Assembly: GCA_002366565.1 (NCBI GenBank)
Contig: DFBJ01000012.1
Location: 186,001-250,000, forward strand
Length of the DNA stretch: 64,000 bases
Source of the DNA: Bacteriovoracaceae bacterium UBA3083
GTDB lineage: Bacteria; Bdellovibrionota; Bacteriovoracia; Bacteriovoracales; Bacteriovoracaceae
Direction: 5' to 3'
Shown: piece by piece, positions 34,861-42,719 of the stretch
Layout of the letters: the number at the start of each line of letters is the position of its first letter
Position numbering within the stretch: the first letter of the stretch is position 1
Program-made: the position numbers and the translations under genes
Notes under the pieces: model-generated
The model's input: only the letters and a program-made list of their open reading frames with translations
Told to the model about the DNA's origin: nothing
The model's database searches: none

Positions 34861-37071
34861 TTGAAGAAAATCACGAAAAAATCTCAAGAACTATTTTACG
34901 GAACTAAAAAAATCACATTAAAGAGAAGAAAAAGTGGAATCACTGAGGTCAATAGTACTTCTAAAGATTCCATGGCCTATGCTCAAGCACTTTGCCATTG
35001 TGAAGATCGATTCATGCAAATCTTTCTTCTTAGAATTATTGGTAAAGGCAGAATTTGTGAGCTTCTAGATGATAGTGAAGAGAGCTTAAAAATAGATATT
35101 TTCATGCGACAGATGAATTTTCACAATTCAACTCAAGAGGATTTAAACGAGCTTCCACTAGATGTGAAGTCCTATTTCCAGGCCTACGCAGACGGTGTTA
35201 ATCACTACTTAGAAAATAGAGGAAAGACTTGGGAATTTAAGCTTCTCAGTGTTCATCTAGAGCCCTGGACCATACAGGACTCCTTAATGGTCGTTAAAGT
35301 CATGTCATATATAGGTCTAGCTCAAACACAGCAGGATGCAGAAAAATTTATTATTCAAAGTCTTCGAGAAGAAATAGATTTAGAGAAATTAAAATCGCTC
35401 TTTCTTCCTCATTTAAATAATATTAGCGAAGAGATCATTCAAGACTTAAAAGAGTTGAAATACTTTGAAGGACTAATTCCTAAAGAAGTTAAATTCTCTA
35501 ATTACTTGCCAAAGATGATGGCCTCAAATAATTGGATAGTATCACCTAAGAAGAGTTCTTCAGATTCAGTTATACAATGTAATGACCCTCACCTAGAAAT
35601 AAACCGTCTCCCTGGAATATGGTATGAACAAGTGCTACACCTTGGAGATAGAAACTTTCAAGGTGTTTCAATGCCTGGTTTACCCGGAATAATAATGGGA
35701 AGAAGCGATAGAGTTAGCTTTGGATTCACCTATGGTTTTATGGACATGGTGGATTACTTTATAGAAGATATAAGTAATGAACACTGCTTGCGAGATGGAA
35801 AATATGTAAATTTATCAACTCGAGAAGAAGTGATTCTTCGAAAGAAAGAAAAGCCATTTAGATTTAAAATTTTTGAAAATGATTGTGGAACTATAGAAAC
35901 TGACCCAAACAAAACACAGCTTGAAGATGGGAAATATTTAAATAGAGCTTGGTCGGCTAAAAAGCTCGGTGCAAAAGGTTCGGCCATTGCATTGTATGAA
36001 ATGTTGGAATGTGATGATATTCATTCTTTAAAAAACGCCCTATCTAAAATTTCAATATCATGCAATTGGCTACTTGGTGATAGCGAAGGAAATATCGCGT
36101 ACCAACAGTCAGGAATGGCGCCCAAAAGAGCAGACAGCGGACTTTTTCCACTTCGTGCAGCTGATCCTCTTTCACGTTGGAGCGGAATCATTGAACCGTC
36201 AGAGCTTAGTTGTGTTGTAAATCCAGAAGAAGGATACTTAGCGACAGCTAATAATGATTTAATAAGCTATCTTGACCCATCAGCTCCTACTACAATTAAC
36301 TTACCTATGGGGCCGTACAGAATAGATCGAATAGATCAAATCCTTAGGTCGAAAGAGAAGTTCTCGGTTAATGACTTTAAAGAGATGCAAAGTGATCTCT
36401 ACAGTATTCAAGCACATCACTATATGAATGAGTTAACACCATTACTGGCAAATGATCACATTAGTGAAATCCTTAAAGCGTGGGACCTTTGCTATGATAA
36501 AAACTCTAAGGGCGCAGTAGTCTTTGAAGACTTCTACCACAACTTACTAGAAGAAGTTTTTACTGATGACTTTTACGCTACAGAAGCTTGGAGCTACATA
36601 CAAAATAAATCATCAATTCTTGTAGACTTTTATTATTTCTTCGACAAAGTAATTATTGAGAATAATGAACTATGGTTTAAGAAGCATTCAAAAATGGAAT
36701 GTTTTAAGAGAGCACTCGCAAAAACTCAAAAGAAGTTCATAAAGAAGAAAGTTCCTACATGGGGACAAAAACGAAGAGTCAAAATGACTAATATTCTATT
36801 CGATGGAAAGCTTCCAAGTTTTCTTGGATTTGATTACGGACCAATATCAATTGAAGGATCTAGGGCAACTATAGTTCAAGGCGCACTATACGAATCTCAT
36901 GGTAGAATATCTACATTCTGCCCTTCGATGAGATTCATTACAGACTTATCTGAGCGAAGAAGTTTTACAATTCTCGCTGGTGGTGTAAGTGATAGAAGGT
37001 TTAGTAGCTTATACAAAAGTGAAATTAAAGATTGGTTAAATTATAAATATAAAGAAGAACAGCTAGATTAA
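34861..37071 (+). CDS. Penicillin-acylase-family N-terminal-nucleophile hydrolase
   Basis: A TTG start is used, with CAGGAGTATTAGT upstream. The 736-residue product matches the penicillin acylase/acyl-homoserine-lactone acylase family. The alpha-chain part is residues 1-221 and the autoprocessing site precedes Ser222 in MMASNNWIVSPKKSS, the catalytic N-terminal serine of the beta chain. CNDPHLEINRLPGIWYE and GVSMPGLPGIIMGRSDRVSFGFTYG follow as usual. I see no signal peptide, unlike most relatives, which act in the periplasm. Substrate is unknown; its place after plsC hints at an N-acyl or lipid amide. Confidence 0.87.
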   Translation: MKKITKKSQELFYGTKKITLKRRKSGITEVNSTSKDSMAYAQALCHCEDRFMQIFLLRIIGKGRICELLDDSEESLKIDIFMRQMNFHNSTQEDLNELPLDVKSYFQAYADGVNHYLENRGKTWEFKLLSVHLEPWTIQDSLMVVKVMSYIGLAQTQQDAEKFIIQSLREEIDLEKLKSLFLPHLNNISEEIIQDLKELKYFEGLIPKEVKFSNYLPKMMASNNWIVSPKKSSSDSVIQCNDPHLEINRLPGIWYEQVLHLGDRNFQGVSMPGLPGIIMGRSDRVSFGFTYGFMDMVDYFIEDISNEHCLRDGKYVNLSTREEVILRKKEKPFRFKIFENDCGTIETDPNKTQLEDGKYLNRAWSAKKLGAKGSAIALYEMLECDDIHSLKNALSKISISCNWLLGDSEGNIAYQQSGMAPKRADSGLFPLRAADPLSRWSGIIEPSELSCVVNPEEGYLATANNDLISYLDPSAPTTINLPMGPYRIDRIDQILRSKEKFSVNDFKEMQSDLYSIQAHHYMNELTPLLANDHISEILKAWDLCYDKNSKGAVVFEDFYHNLLEEVFTDDFYATEAWSYIQNKSSILVDFYYFFDKVIIENNELWFKKHSKMECFKRALAKTQKKFIKKKVPTWGQKRRVKMTNILFDGKLPSFLGFDYGPISIEGSRATIVQGALYESHGRISTFCPSMRFITDLSERRSFTILAGGVSDRRFSSLYKSEIKDWLNYKYKEEQLD

Positions 37072-37092
37072 CTTTCGTCAAAAAGAGGCAAA

Positions 37093-37902
37093 TTGAAAAC
37101 ATTATTACTTACACTTCTATTACTTTCTATAAATTCCTACTCTAAAGAAGTAAATACTGTTCGTATCTATAAACAATGGCATCTCTTGGCCAAAAATAAT
37201 ACTCTTGATATAGAAAAATCTAAAGCACTCCCACAGTATAAAAATCAAAAGTTTATCTATAACTCACTAAATAAGCTTATATCTAAAAAGACAGTAAAAG
37301 CTGTAATAAGTGAAGGATGTGAAGGAGAAATTAATAAGAACTTTCTTAGCACATACAATGGATGGAATTATAAGAATCTAGAATCAGAAAAAGATACGAA
37401 GAGATTTATTGATATCTTAACTCTTGTGCCTTTAAAGCTTGAAGTGAAATATAAAGAGAATCTTTTAACTATATGTGGAGACAATTTAGACTTAATAGAA
37501 AAGAATGGATTGGCTTCGAGCGATTTAAACGCTTTTACTGGTTACTACTCAAGACTAAAACAATTTAAAAATACAGATGCTCGAAAATACAAACTGTACA
37601 AAGATTCATTACTCGAAGGATTGACTGAAGAAGTAAAGAATCCAGTTGAGTACTCTCGTCTAAAGGCCAAAGAGTCTCTGAATTCATTTAAAAAGTATGT
37701 ACAAATTAGAAACGACCATTTTGTTAAAGCAATAATAGAAAATATTGATAAAAACCCTGCAGTAATTATAGGAGGAGTTCATCTTCCGGACCTAAAAAAG
37801 AAGTTAACTGATAAGAAAGTTAAATTTAAGGTTATGGAAGTTGAAGGCTATCCAGAAAACTCTGATAAAATTTTTGACGAAATAGAAAAAGTTCTAAACT
37901 AA
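37093..37902 (+). CDS. Secreted TraB/TIKI-like protein
   Basis: A TTG start follows AAAAGAGGCAAA. The 269-residue product has a signal peptide (MKTLLLTLLLLSINSYSKE). The order of conserved spots fits the TraB/PrgY/GumN/TIKI superfamily: an N-terminal strand with His (IYKQWHLLAK), an acidic strand AVISEGCEGE, a helix RNDHFVKAII near residue 220, and a C-terminal NPAVIIGGVHLPDLKKKL strand. Family members include putative metal-dependent peptidases and hydrolases. The match is by pattern only. It probably belongs to the plsC transcript and overlaps the convergent gene at 37899 by four bases. Confidence 0.7.
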   Translation: MKTLLLTLLLLSINSYSKEVNTVRIYKQWHLLAKNNTLDIEKSKALPQYKNQKFIYNSLNKLISKKTVKAVISEGCEGEINKNFLSTYNGWNYKNLESEKDTKRFIDILTLVPLKLEVKYKENLLTICGDNLDLIEKNGLASSDLNAFTGYYSRLKQFKNTDARKYKLYKDSLLEGLTEEVKNPVEYSRLKAKESLNSFKKYVQIRNDHFVKAIIENIDKNPAVIIGGVHLPDLKKKLTDKKVKFKVMEVEGYPENSDKIFDEIEKVLN

Positions 37903-38438
37903 ATAGAACAATAAGTTATTCCACCAGGACAGATTGCCTTAAGCCTAAAGCCTACTTGAAATTTATTTTGAAGATAATTAGCGACATCGTAATCTGACTG
38001 GCTTAGACCACCAAGAGATATTACTTCATGACCATCTTCTTTTTCAATATAACAACCTGTTGGGTGCGTATGGATGATCTCAAAATAATCAAGATCAAAT
38101 GAATTCTTACGTATTTTAAAGTCTAGGTCGTAAATTTCTTGCTCAATACTTTGTATATTTTTAAAAGAGCTAAACTCACCTTTTAAAATTTTAGAATCTA
38201 TAACTAGGCCTTGTCTGGTCTTTGCTCTGATCACTACGAGCTCTCTAAATGAAAATAAGGTCTTACTCTTTTCAAATAAATTCAACTCAAACCTATCAGA
38301 TGACTTAAGAATCTGCTTACTCCAGATATTCTTTTGAACTAAAAAAGGTCCATCGGCATTAACTAATGAGCTTTTGGCACTTATATTCTTAAGTTCATTG
38401 TAATTTAAAATAGATTTTTTCCGTTTTATAAGATCCAT
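37899..38438 (-). CDS. JAMM/MPN-domain protein (possible zinc peptidase)
   Basis: The 179-residue product ends in a JAB1/MPN-like domain: FEIIHTHPTG (His123-x-His125-Pro) followed by GLSQSDYDVAN (Ser146-x-x-Asp149), the zinc ligands of the JAMM motif H-x-H-x(n)-S-x-x-D. The insert between them is longer than in RadC. The upstream catalytic Glu is not certain. There is no signal peptide. Possible activities are isopeptide or Cys-conjugate cleavage. No ubiquitin-like partner gene is visible nearby. Confidence 0.75.
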   Translation of the reverse strand: MDLIKRKKSILNYNELKNISAKSSLVNADGPFLVQKNIWSKQILKSSDRFELNLFEKSKTLFSFRELVVIRAKTRQGLVIDSKILKGEFSSFKNIQSIEQEIYDLDFKIRKNSFDLDYFEIIHTHPTGCYIEKEDGHEVISLGGLSQSDYDVANYLQNKFQVGFRLKAICPGGITYCSI

Positions 38439-38585
38439 AAAAACCTATCGTTTTTTTTAAATCTAAACTTAGGATTTAGGCTGATCTTTATTTAAGAGGA
38501 AAATATAAACACACAAGTAATCTGCGTAGTTAATGGCAAAAGAGTAATCACTATATATTAGAACACAAATAGCCGATAATAAGTC

Positions 38586-39539
38586 ATGGGCGAAAAGAAA
38601 CTCGAGCAAATAGCTCACCCTTTTACTATTTACCAAGAATTCTTTGATAATTTCAATTCTAGGCATACTCGTTCTAGTTACGAGATAGATATCAGACACT
38701 TCTTAACTTGGGCCCATGAAGAGCTGAATTTAGCTTCATATGACGATCTAGAGCGTTCACATATTATTAAGTATAGAAACTGGTTACAGGAAGCAGGAGG
38801 CCGTAGCGGTCAACCTTGTGCTCCTAAGACTGTTGCACGTAAACTAGCTGCCCTATCTAGCTATAGTGACTTCCTAGTAGAAACGAGTGTCCTTGAGTTT
38901 AATCCAGTTTCTTCGATAAAAAGACCTAGAAGAGATGTCGTATCCCCTACTAATGCCCTCTCTGGAGAGCAAGTACGAGAGCTACTCCTTGCAATACCTA
39001 TGGATACTCCTGCAGGAATCCTTCACAGAGCCCTTCTTATGATGTTCTTTACGACAGGTCTGAGAAAGAGTGAAATATTAAATTTAAAATATAAAGACTA
39101 CCGAGAAATTAATGAATACCGCGTACTTGAATTTGTGGGAAAAGGTGGAAAAATTGGTCAAAAGGTTTTACATCCAGAGTGTATAGAAACTCTAGACTTG
39201 TATATAGAAAATATGGAAAAGCTCTCTAGAAAGTTAGATAGAGAAGATTGGCTCTTTCAACCATCACACAACCCTACTAATCCTGATCGTCTAAATAAGC
39301 CTCTCAATCCAAAAACAATTAACGAGATCATTGATAATTATGCACGAAAAATTGGTCTAAACTTCAAAGTCACACCACACTCGGCGAGAGCTACGTTTAT
39401 TGGTGAGCTACTCGAGCAAGGTGTAGACATCTACGCAGTGGCCCGAGAAGTAAATCACTCATCAGTTAAAACAACACAAGAATATGATAAGAGAAAAAAG
39501 AAGTTAAGCGATAGCCCAGTTTTCAAGCTTAAATTTTAA
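38586..39539 (+). CDS. Tyrosine recombinase (XerC/XerD-like)
   Basis: The 317-residue product has an N-terminal core-binding domain (SRHTRSSYEIDIRHFLTWA) and a catalytic domain with Arg in FFTTGLRKSEIL, Lys in FVGKGGKIGQ, His-x-x-Arg in TPHSARATFI, His in VNHSSVKTTQEY and the nucleophile Tyr in QEYDKRKKK. All catalytic residues are present. It is the second intact tyrosine recombinase within 10 kb and is clearly divergent from the first. It may be a chromosomal Xer-type resolvase. No ribosome-binding site is obvious and no flanking att-type repeat was seen. Confidence 0.9.
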   Translation: MGEKKLEQIAHPFTIYQEFFDNFNSRHTRSSYEIDIRHFLTWAHEELNLASYDDLERSHIIKYRNWLQEAGGRSGQPCAPKTVARKLAALSSYSDFLVETSVLEFNPVSSIKRPRRDVVSPTNALSGEQVRELLLAIPMDTPAGILHRALLMMFFTTGLRKSEILNLKYKDYREINEYRVLEFVGKGGKIGQKVLHPECIETLDLYIENMEKLSRKLDREDWLFQPSHNPTNPDRLNKPLNPKTINEIIDNYARKIGLNFKVTPHSARATFIGELLEQGVDIYAVAREVNHSSVKTTQEYDKRKKKLSDSPVFKLKF

Positions 39540-39545
39540 TAGAGA

Positions 39546-39815
39546 CTACTTCTTTCTATTATAGTCATCAACGGAACCAATACTTTTAAAGAATTCCTTA
39601 TCTTCATTTGATGTTTTTACTTTTCCAATATTATCACTGCGTCTTTTAAAGTACATGAGAACAAGTGAGTAAAACATAAATAGAGGGATTGCCATATCTG
39701 CAATAGTTGAAAAGATGGAACTCTTATCTTCTGGAGCTAGTATATTTTTATATGCTAGAGAGTAAACTATCAAAGCAATGAACAATGCACTTATTATAAC
39801 CTTTAATTTACTCAT
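39546..39815 (-). CDS. Small two-helix membrane protein
   Basis: The 89-residue product has two transmembrane helices (IISALFIALIVYSLAY and MAIPLFMFYSLVLMYF) and a basic, polar C-terminal tail. No family is recognised. It lies 32 bases downstream of the DUF6435-like small gene on the same strand, so the two may be co-transcribed. Confidence 0.6.
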   Translation of the reverse strand: MSKLKVIISALFIALIVYSLAYKNILAPEDKSSIFSTIADMAIPLFMFYSLVLMYFKRRSDNIGKVKTSNEDKEFFKSIGSVDDYNRKK

Positions 39816-39847
39816 ATCTTAATAACCTTATATATTAGCTTTAATAA

Positions 39848-40015
39848 TTAATTACTTTTTTCTTCAATTTCTTTGAGTATCTCATCCGCTTCAAAAGAGA
39901 GTTTACTGTAGAGATCAATATTACCATTTCTTTGAGCTTCTACGGCCTTTGTCATCAAGTCAGCATATTTCTTTTCTAACTTCTTCGTTGTGTTCTTTTT
40001 AAATAATCCAAACAT
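39848..40015 (-). CDS. Small DUF6435/Lacal_2735-like protein
   Basis: The minus strand from ATG at 40015 to TAA at 39848 encodes 55 residues. The start is preceded by GGAGAAAGTAA. The protein opens MFGLFKKNTTKKLEKKYADL and ends EADEILKEIEEKSN, the length and pattern of the short DUF6435 family (MFGLFKK start, charged helical hairpin). Function of the family is unknown. It is cytoplasmic. Confidence 0.78.
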   Translation of the reverse strand: MFGLFKKNTTKKLEKKYADLMTKAVEAQRNGNIDLYSKLSFEADEILKEIEEKSN

Positions 40016-40257
40016 TTACTTTCTCCATCATCGCCAACTTAAGATACGTCTAGAAGCCTCATAATAGCACATTAGGCCTTTTACTCATAGAAAACATACC
40101 TATACAAGAGCACTATAGAGCTAAACTCCACGTAGAATTAAAGATATTTTAAAATAATGAAACTAGTTCTACTTACTTGTCTAATTCACCTTAAGTTTAC
40201 TTACACAAATCTACTTCAAGACTTTTAACTTGATTCTAATTTGATATACTAGCTTCT

Positions 40258-41226
40258 ATGACATTATTGATTACATTTATTTTTATCTCTGTATTTGTTT
40301 CTTTTCTTTGCTCTATCCTAGAAGCCGTCGTGCTATCAATTACGCCTAGCTTTTTGGCCTCCATTGAAGATGAAGATCCCGCGCTACATAAGAACATCTC
40401 TCTGCTATTAAGTAATATAGAGAGACCTCTCGCTGCAATCTTAAGTTTAAATACATTTGCTCACACTATTGGAGCAACGGGAGCTGGTGCTCAAGTACAG
40501 AAGCTATACGGAGAGAGTCACCTTACTCTTTTTTCAATAATATTAACGTTTGCAATCCTCGTATTCTCAGAAATTATCCCAAAGTCAATTGGTGCTAGAC
40601 ATTGGAAAAAACTTATTCCATTTGTAGGCTTTATTTTACCAACGTTTATATTTTTCACTTACCCCTTAGTGCTTTTAAGTCAATTCATCTCTAAATCATT
40701 AAACAGTGATGACGAAGATAAACTGACTAGGGCCGAGATTCATGCCGTTGCAGAGATAGGAGTTAAGGACGGGGCCATCTTCCCTGAAGAATATAACGCT
40801 TTTAAAAGTATGCTCTCTTTTCCAAAAAAACCTATTAAGAATATTACACGCGACCTTACAGAGGTCTTTACCTTACCTATAACAACTCCGTCTAAGTCCT
40901 TAGTAACAGTTTTTAGAGATACTAAGTTTTCAAGGATCCCAATATATGGCGAGTTTGAGTATGACATCAGAGGTTACATCCTACGCTCAGAAGTCCTAGA
41001 GTCCCTTGCACTTGAAGATAAGAACGAACTTAAGTCTCTCGTAAAGCCAATGCTACAAGTATCAGAGGACACGAAGATCAGAGATGTATTTAGAAAACTC
41101 ATTGAAAGAAAAGAGCATATTGCCAGTGTTCATGCAAATAGCGGCGACCTATATGGAATAGTGACTTTAGAAGACATTATTGAAGAGATATTAGGTTTAG
41201 ATATAAAAGATGAGACTGATGAGTAG
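40258..41226 (+). CDS. CNNM/CBS-domain membrane protein
   Basis: The 322-residue product has an N-terminal DUF21/CNNM transmembrane domain with three to four helices (IFISVFVSFLCSILEAVVLSI, then ILSLNTFAHTIGATGAGA and ILTFAILVFSEIIPKSIGARH). Two cytoplasmic CBS motifs follow from about residue 195 (RDTKFSRIPIYGE; ASVHANSGDLYGIVTLEDIIEEILG). Such proteins are linked to Mg2+/Co2+ or Na+ transport. The extra C-terminal CorC_HlyC domain of longer relatives is absent. Confidence 0.88.
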   Translation: MTLLITFIFISVFVSFLCSILEAVVLSITPSFLASIEDEDPALHKNISLLLSNIERPLAAILSLNTFAHTIGATGAGAQVQKLYGESHLTLFSIILTFAILVFSEIIPKSIGARHWKKLIPFVGFILPTFIFFTYPLVLLSQFISKSLNSDDEDKLTRAEIHAVAEIGVKDGAIFPEEYNAFKSMLSFPKKPIKNITRDLTEVFTLPITTPSKSLVTVFRDTKFSRIPIYGEFEYDIRGYILRSEVLESLALEDKNELKSLVKPMLQVSEDTKIRDVFRKLIERKEHIASVHANSGDLYGIVTLEDIIEEILGLDIKDETDE

Positions 41227-41379
41227 TAAAACTTATTCTAAAATCACACTATATAGTCCAACTAATTAACCAACCTCACTACATATTGTGCCAACACGAC
41301 GTGTTATTCTATATTTATTGTATAGAAGCACTGTTTCAATGTAGAAATGTAAGAATGTTTTAGAAAAAAAAGTACGTTG

Positions 41380-41452
41380 CTGCAGGGGGTTTGAGACGGC
41401 CCAACCCTTCGATTGCTATTGGAGCTTTGAATTCGTCTAGTAGTTTTTGCAG
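41380..41452 (+). ncRNA. Candidate structured RNA
   Basis: Nested pairings are visible: CTGCA (41380-41384) with TGCAG (41448-41452), AGACG (41394-41398) with CGTCT (41434-41438), and CCAA (41401-41404) with TTGG (41419-41422). The segment is richer in G and C than its surroundings. No known riboswitch or sRNA family is recognised. It could be a leader element or a separate small RNA; no T-run closes it. Confidence 0.3.
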
Positions 41453-41668
41453 TGAATATCAAAAAAAACCACAATAATTTGTAAAATACAGCTTGATAAT
41501 TTGCTCAAAATTGCTACTCTTTTAACAGGGACATAAAACACAATATCCAACAATCAAAGACACACACACCCTTTGGTAATGGTATATTCGACAAATTAGC
41601 TCAAATTGGCGTAGTCAATTAAAGGGTTCAATGCGCTCAGTTTTTTGCTTCTACATTTAATTAATAAA

Positions 41669-41684
41669 ACACTATATATAGGGA
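41669..41684. promoter_or_regulatory. NrdR box
   Basis: ACACTATATATAGGGA matches the NrdR-box consensus ACACWATATATWGTGT at 14 of 16 positions. It is 64 bases before the start of the R2 gene, a normal place for NrdR repression of ribonucleotide reductase. NrdR usually binds paired boxes; the partner is not clear (the best nearby candidate near 41648 matches only about half). Confidence 0.65.
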
Positions 41685-41748
41685 TCAAAGAAATTTGTCC
41701 CGTATAGAAACTACTTGTAACAACCGCATACACAATTAAGGAGGCATT

Positions 41749-42717
41749 GTGGATCCTATTCTCGCACCAAACGAAGACCGTTTTGTACTATTTCCACTGA
41801 AGTATCACTCAATTTTTGAGATGTATAAAAACCATATGGCCGTATTCTGGACTGCCGATGAGCTAGACTTTGCGTCTGACATCACAGACTGGGAAAAGCT
41901 TAACAACGATGAGCAACACTTCATCAAGCACATTCTAGCTTTCTTTGCAGCTAGTGATGGTATTGTTAATGAAAACCTTGCTCTAAGATTCTACAACGAT
42001 GTTCAAATTCCTGAAGCAAGATGTTTTTATGGTTTCCAAATCGCAATGGAAAACATTCACTCAGAAACTTACTCTCTTCTAATTGATACATACGTAAAAG
42101 ATGCAAAAGAAAAAGATGAGCTTTTCCATGCAGTAACTCACTTCCCATTTGTTGAAAAGAAAGCAGCATGGGCAATGAAGTGGATGCAGTCTAAGAGATC
42201 ATTTGCAGAAAGACTTATCGCATTCGCAGCGATTGAAGGTATCTTCTTCTCAGGTTCTTTCTGTTCAATCTACTGGCTTAAGAAAAGAGGGCTTATGCCT
42301 GGCCTATGTACTTCTAATGAATTCATTAGTCGTGATGAAGGACTTCACTGTGAATTCGCTTGTCACCTTCACGAGTTACTAACTCCAGAAGAGCAATTAA
42401 GCAAAGAGACAATTTCTCAAATTATTACAGAAGCTGTAGAAATCGAAAAAGAATTTATTACAGAAGCTATCCCAGTTTCATTAATTGGAATGAACGCTGA
42501 TATGATGTCTCGTTACATTGAATTTGTAGCTGACTACTGGCTTAACAGACTTGGTTGTGAAAAATCTTACAACACAGAAAACCCATTTGACTGGATGGAA
42601 TTAATCTCTTTAGAAGGAAAAACTAACTTCTTCGAAAAGAGAGTATCTGAATATCAAAAATCTGGGGTTCTAGGAGACAGAACTCAGAACACATTCACAT
42701 TAGACGCGGAGTTTTAG
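41749..42717 (+). CDS. nrdB: Class Ia ribonucleotide reductase small subunit (R2), eukaryote-like
   Basis: The GTG start follows AAGGAGGCATT. The 322-residue product holds the di-iron/tyrosyl radical. Visible parts are WTADELDFASDITDW (first iron Asp/Glu region), MENIHSETYSLLID (Glu/His ligands), FFSGSFCSIYWLKKRGL and RDEGLHCEFACHLHE. The C-terminus, ISLEGKTNFFEKRVSEYQKS and then TFTLDAEF, closely follows eukaryotic R2 (which ends FTLDADF), the tail that docks into R1. R2 precedes R1 by two bases in one operon. Confidence 0.95.
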   Translation: MDPILAPNEDRFVLFPLKYHSIFEMYKNHMAVFWTADELDFASDITDWEKLNNDEQHFIKHILAFFAASDGIVNENLALRFYNDVQIPEARCFYGFQIAMENIHSETYSLLIDTYVKDAKEKDELFHAVTHFPFVEKKAAWAMKWMQSKRSFAERLIAFAAIEGIFFSGSFCSIYWLKKRGLMPGLCTSNEFISRDEGLHCEFACHLHELLTPEEQLSKETISQIITEAVEIEKEFITEAIPVSLIGMNADMMSRYIEFVADYWLNRLGCEKSYNTENPFDWMELISLEGKTNFFEKRVSEYQKSGVLGDRTQNTFTLDAEF

Positions 42718-42719
42718 AA

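Larger units (their letters stand above)
41227..41748. other. 522-base region upstream of the ribonucleotide reductase genes
   Basis: No open frame of note. It contains a locally GC-richer, foldable segment (41380-41452), a 7-bp long-range pairing (ACCCTTT 41568-41574 with AAAGGGT 41621-41627), an NrdR-box-like palindrome (41669-41684) and a strong ribosome-binding site (AAGGAGG) before the GTG start at 41749. Such a long upstream region is unusual in this compact window and suggests elaborate control. Confidence 0.6.

Noticed and set aside
29699..39539. Integrated prophage or integron
   Set aside because: Apart from the two recombinases there are no phage structural, replication, attC-like or transposase genes, and the content looks chromosomal.
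41246..41259. Second NrdR-like palindrome (ACACTATATAGT)
   Set aside because: It matches mainly one half-site and is about 420 bases from the good box, too far to form a pair; probably chance in AT-rich DNA.
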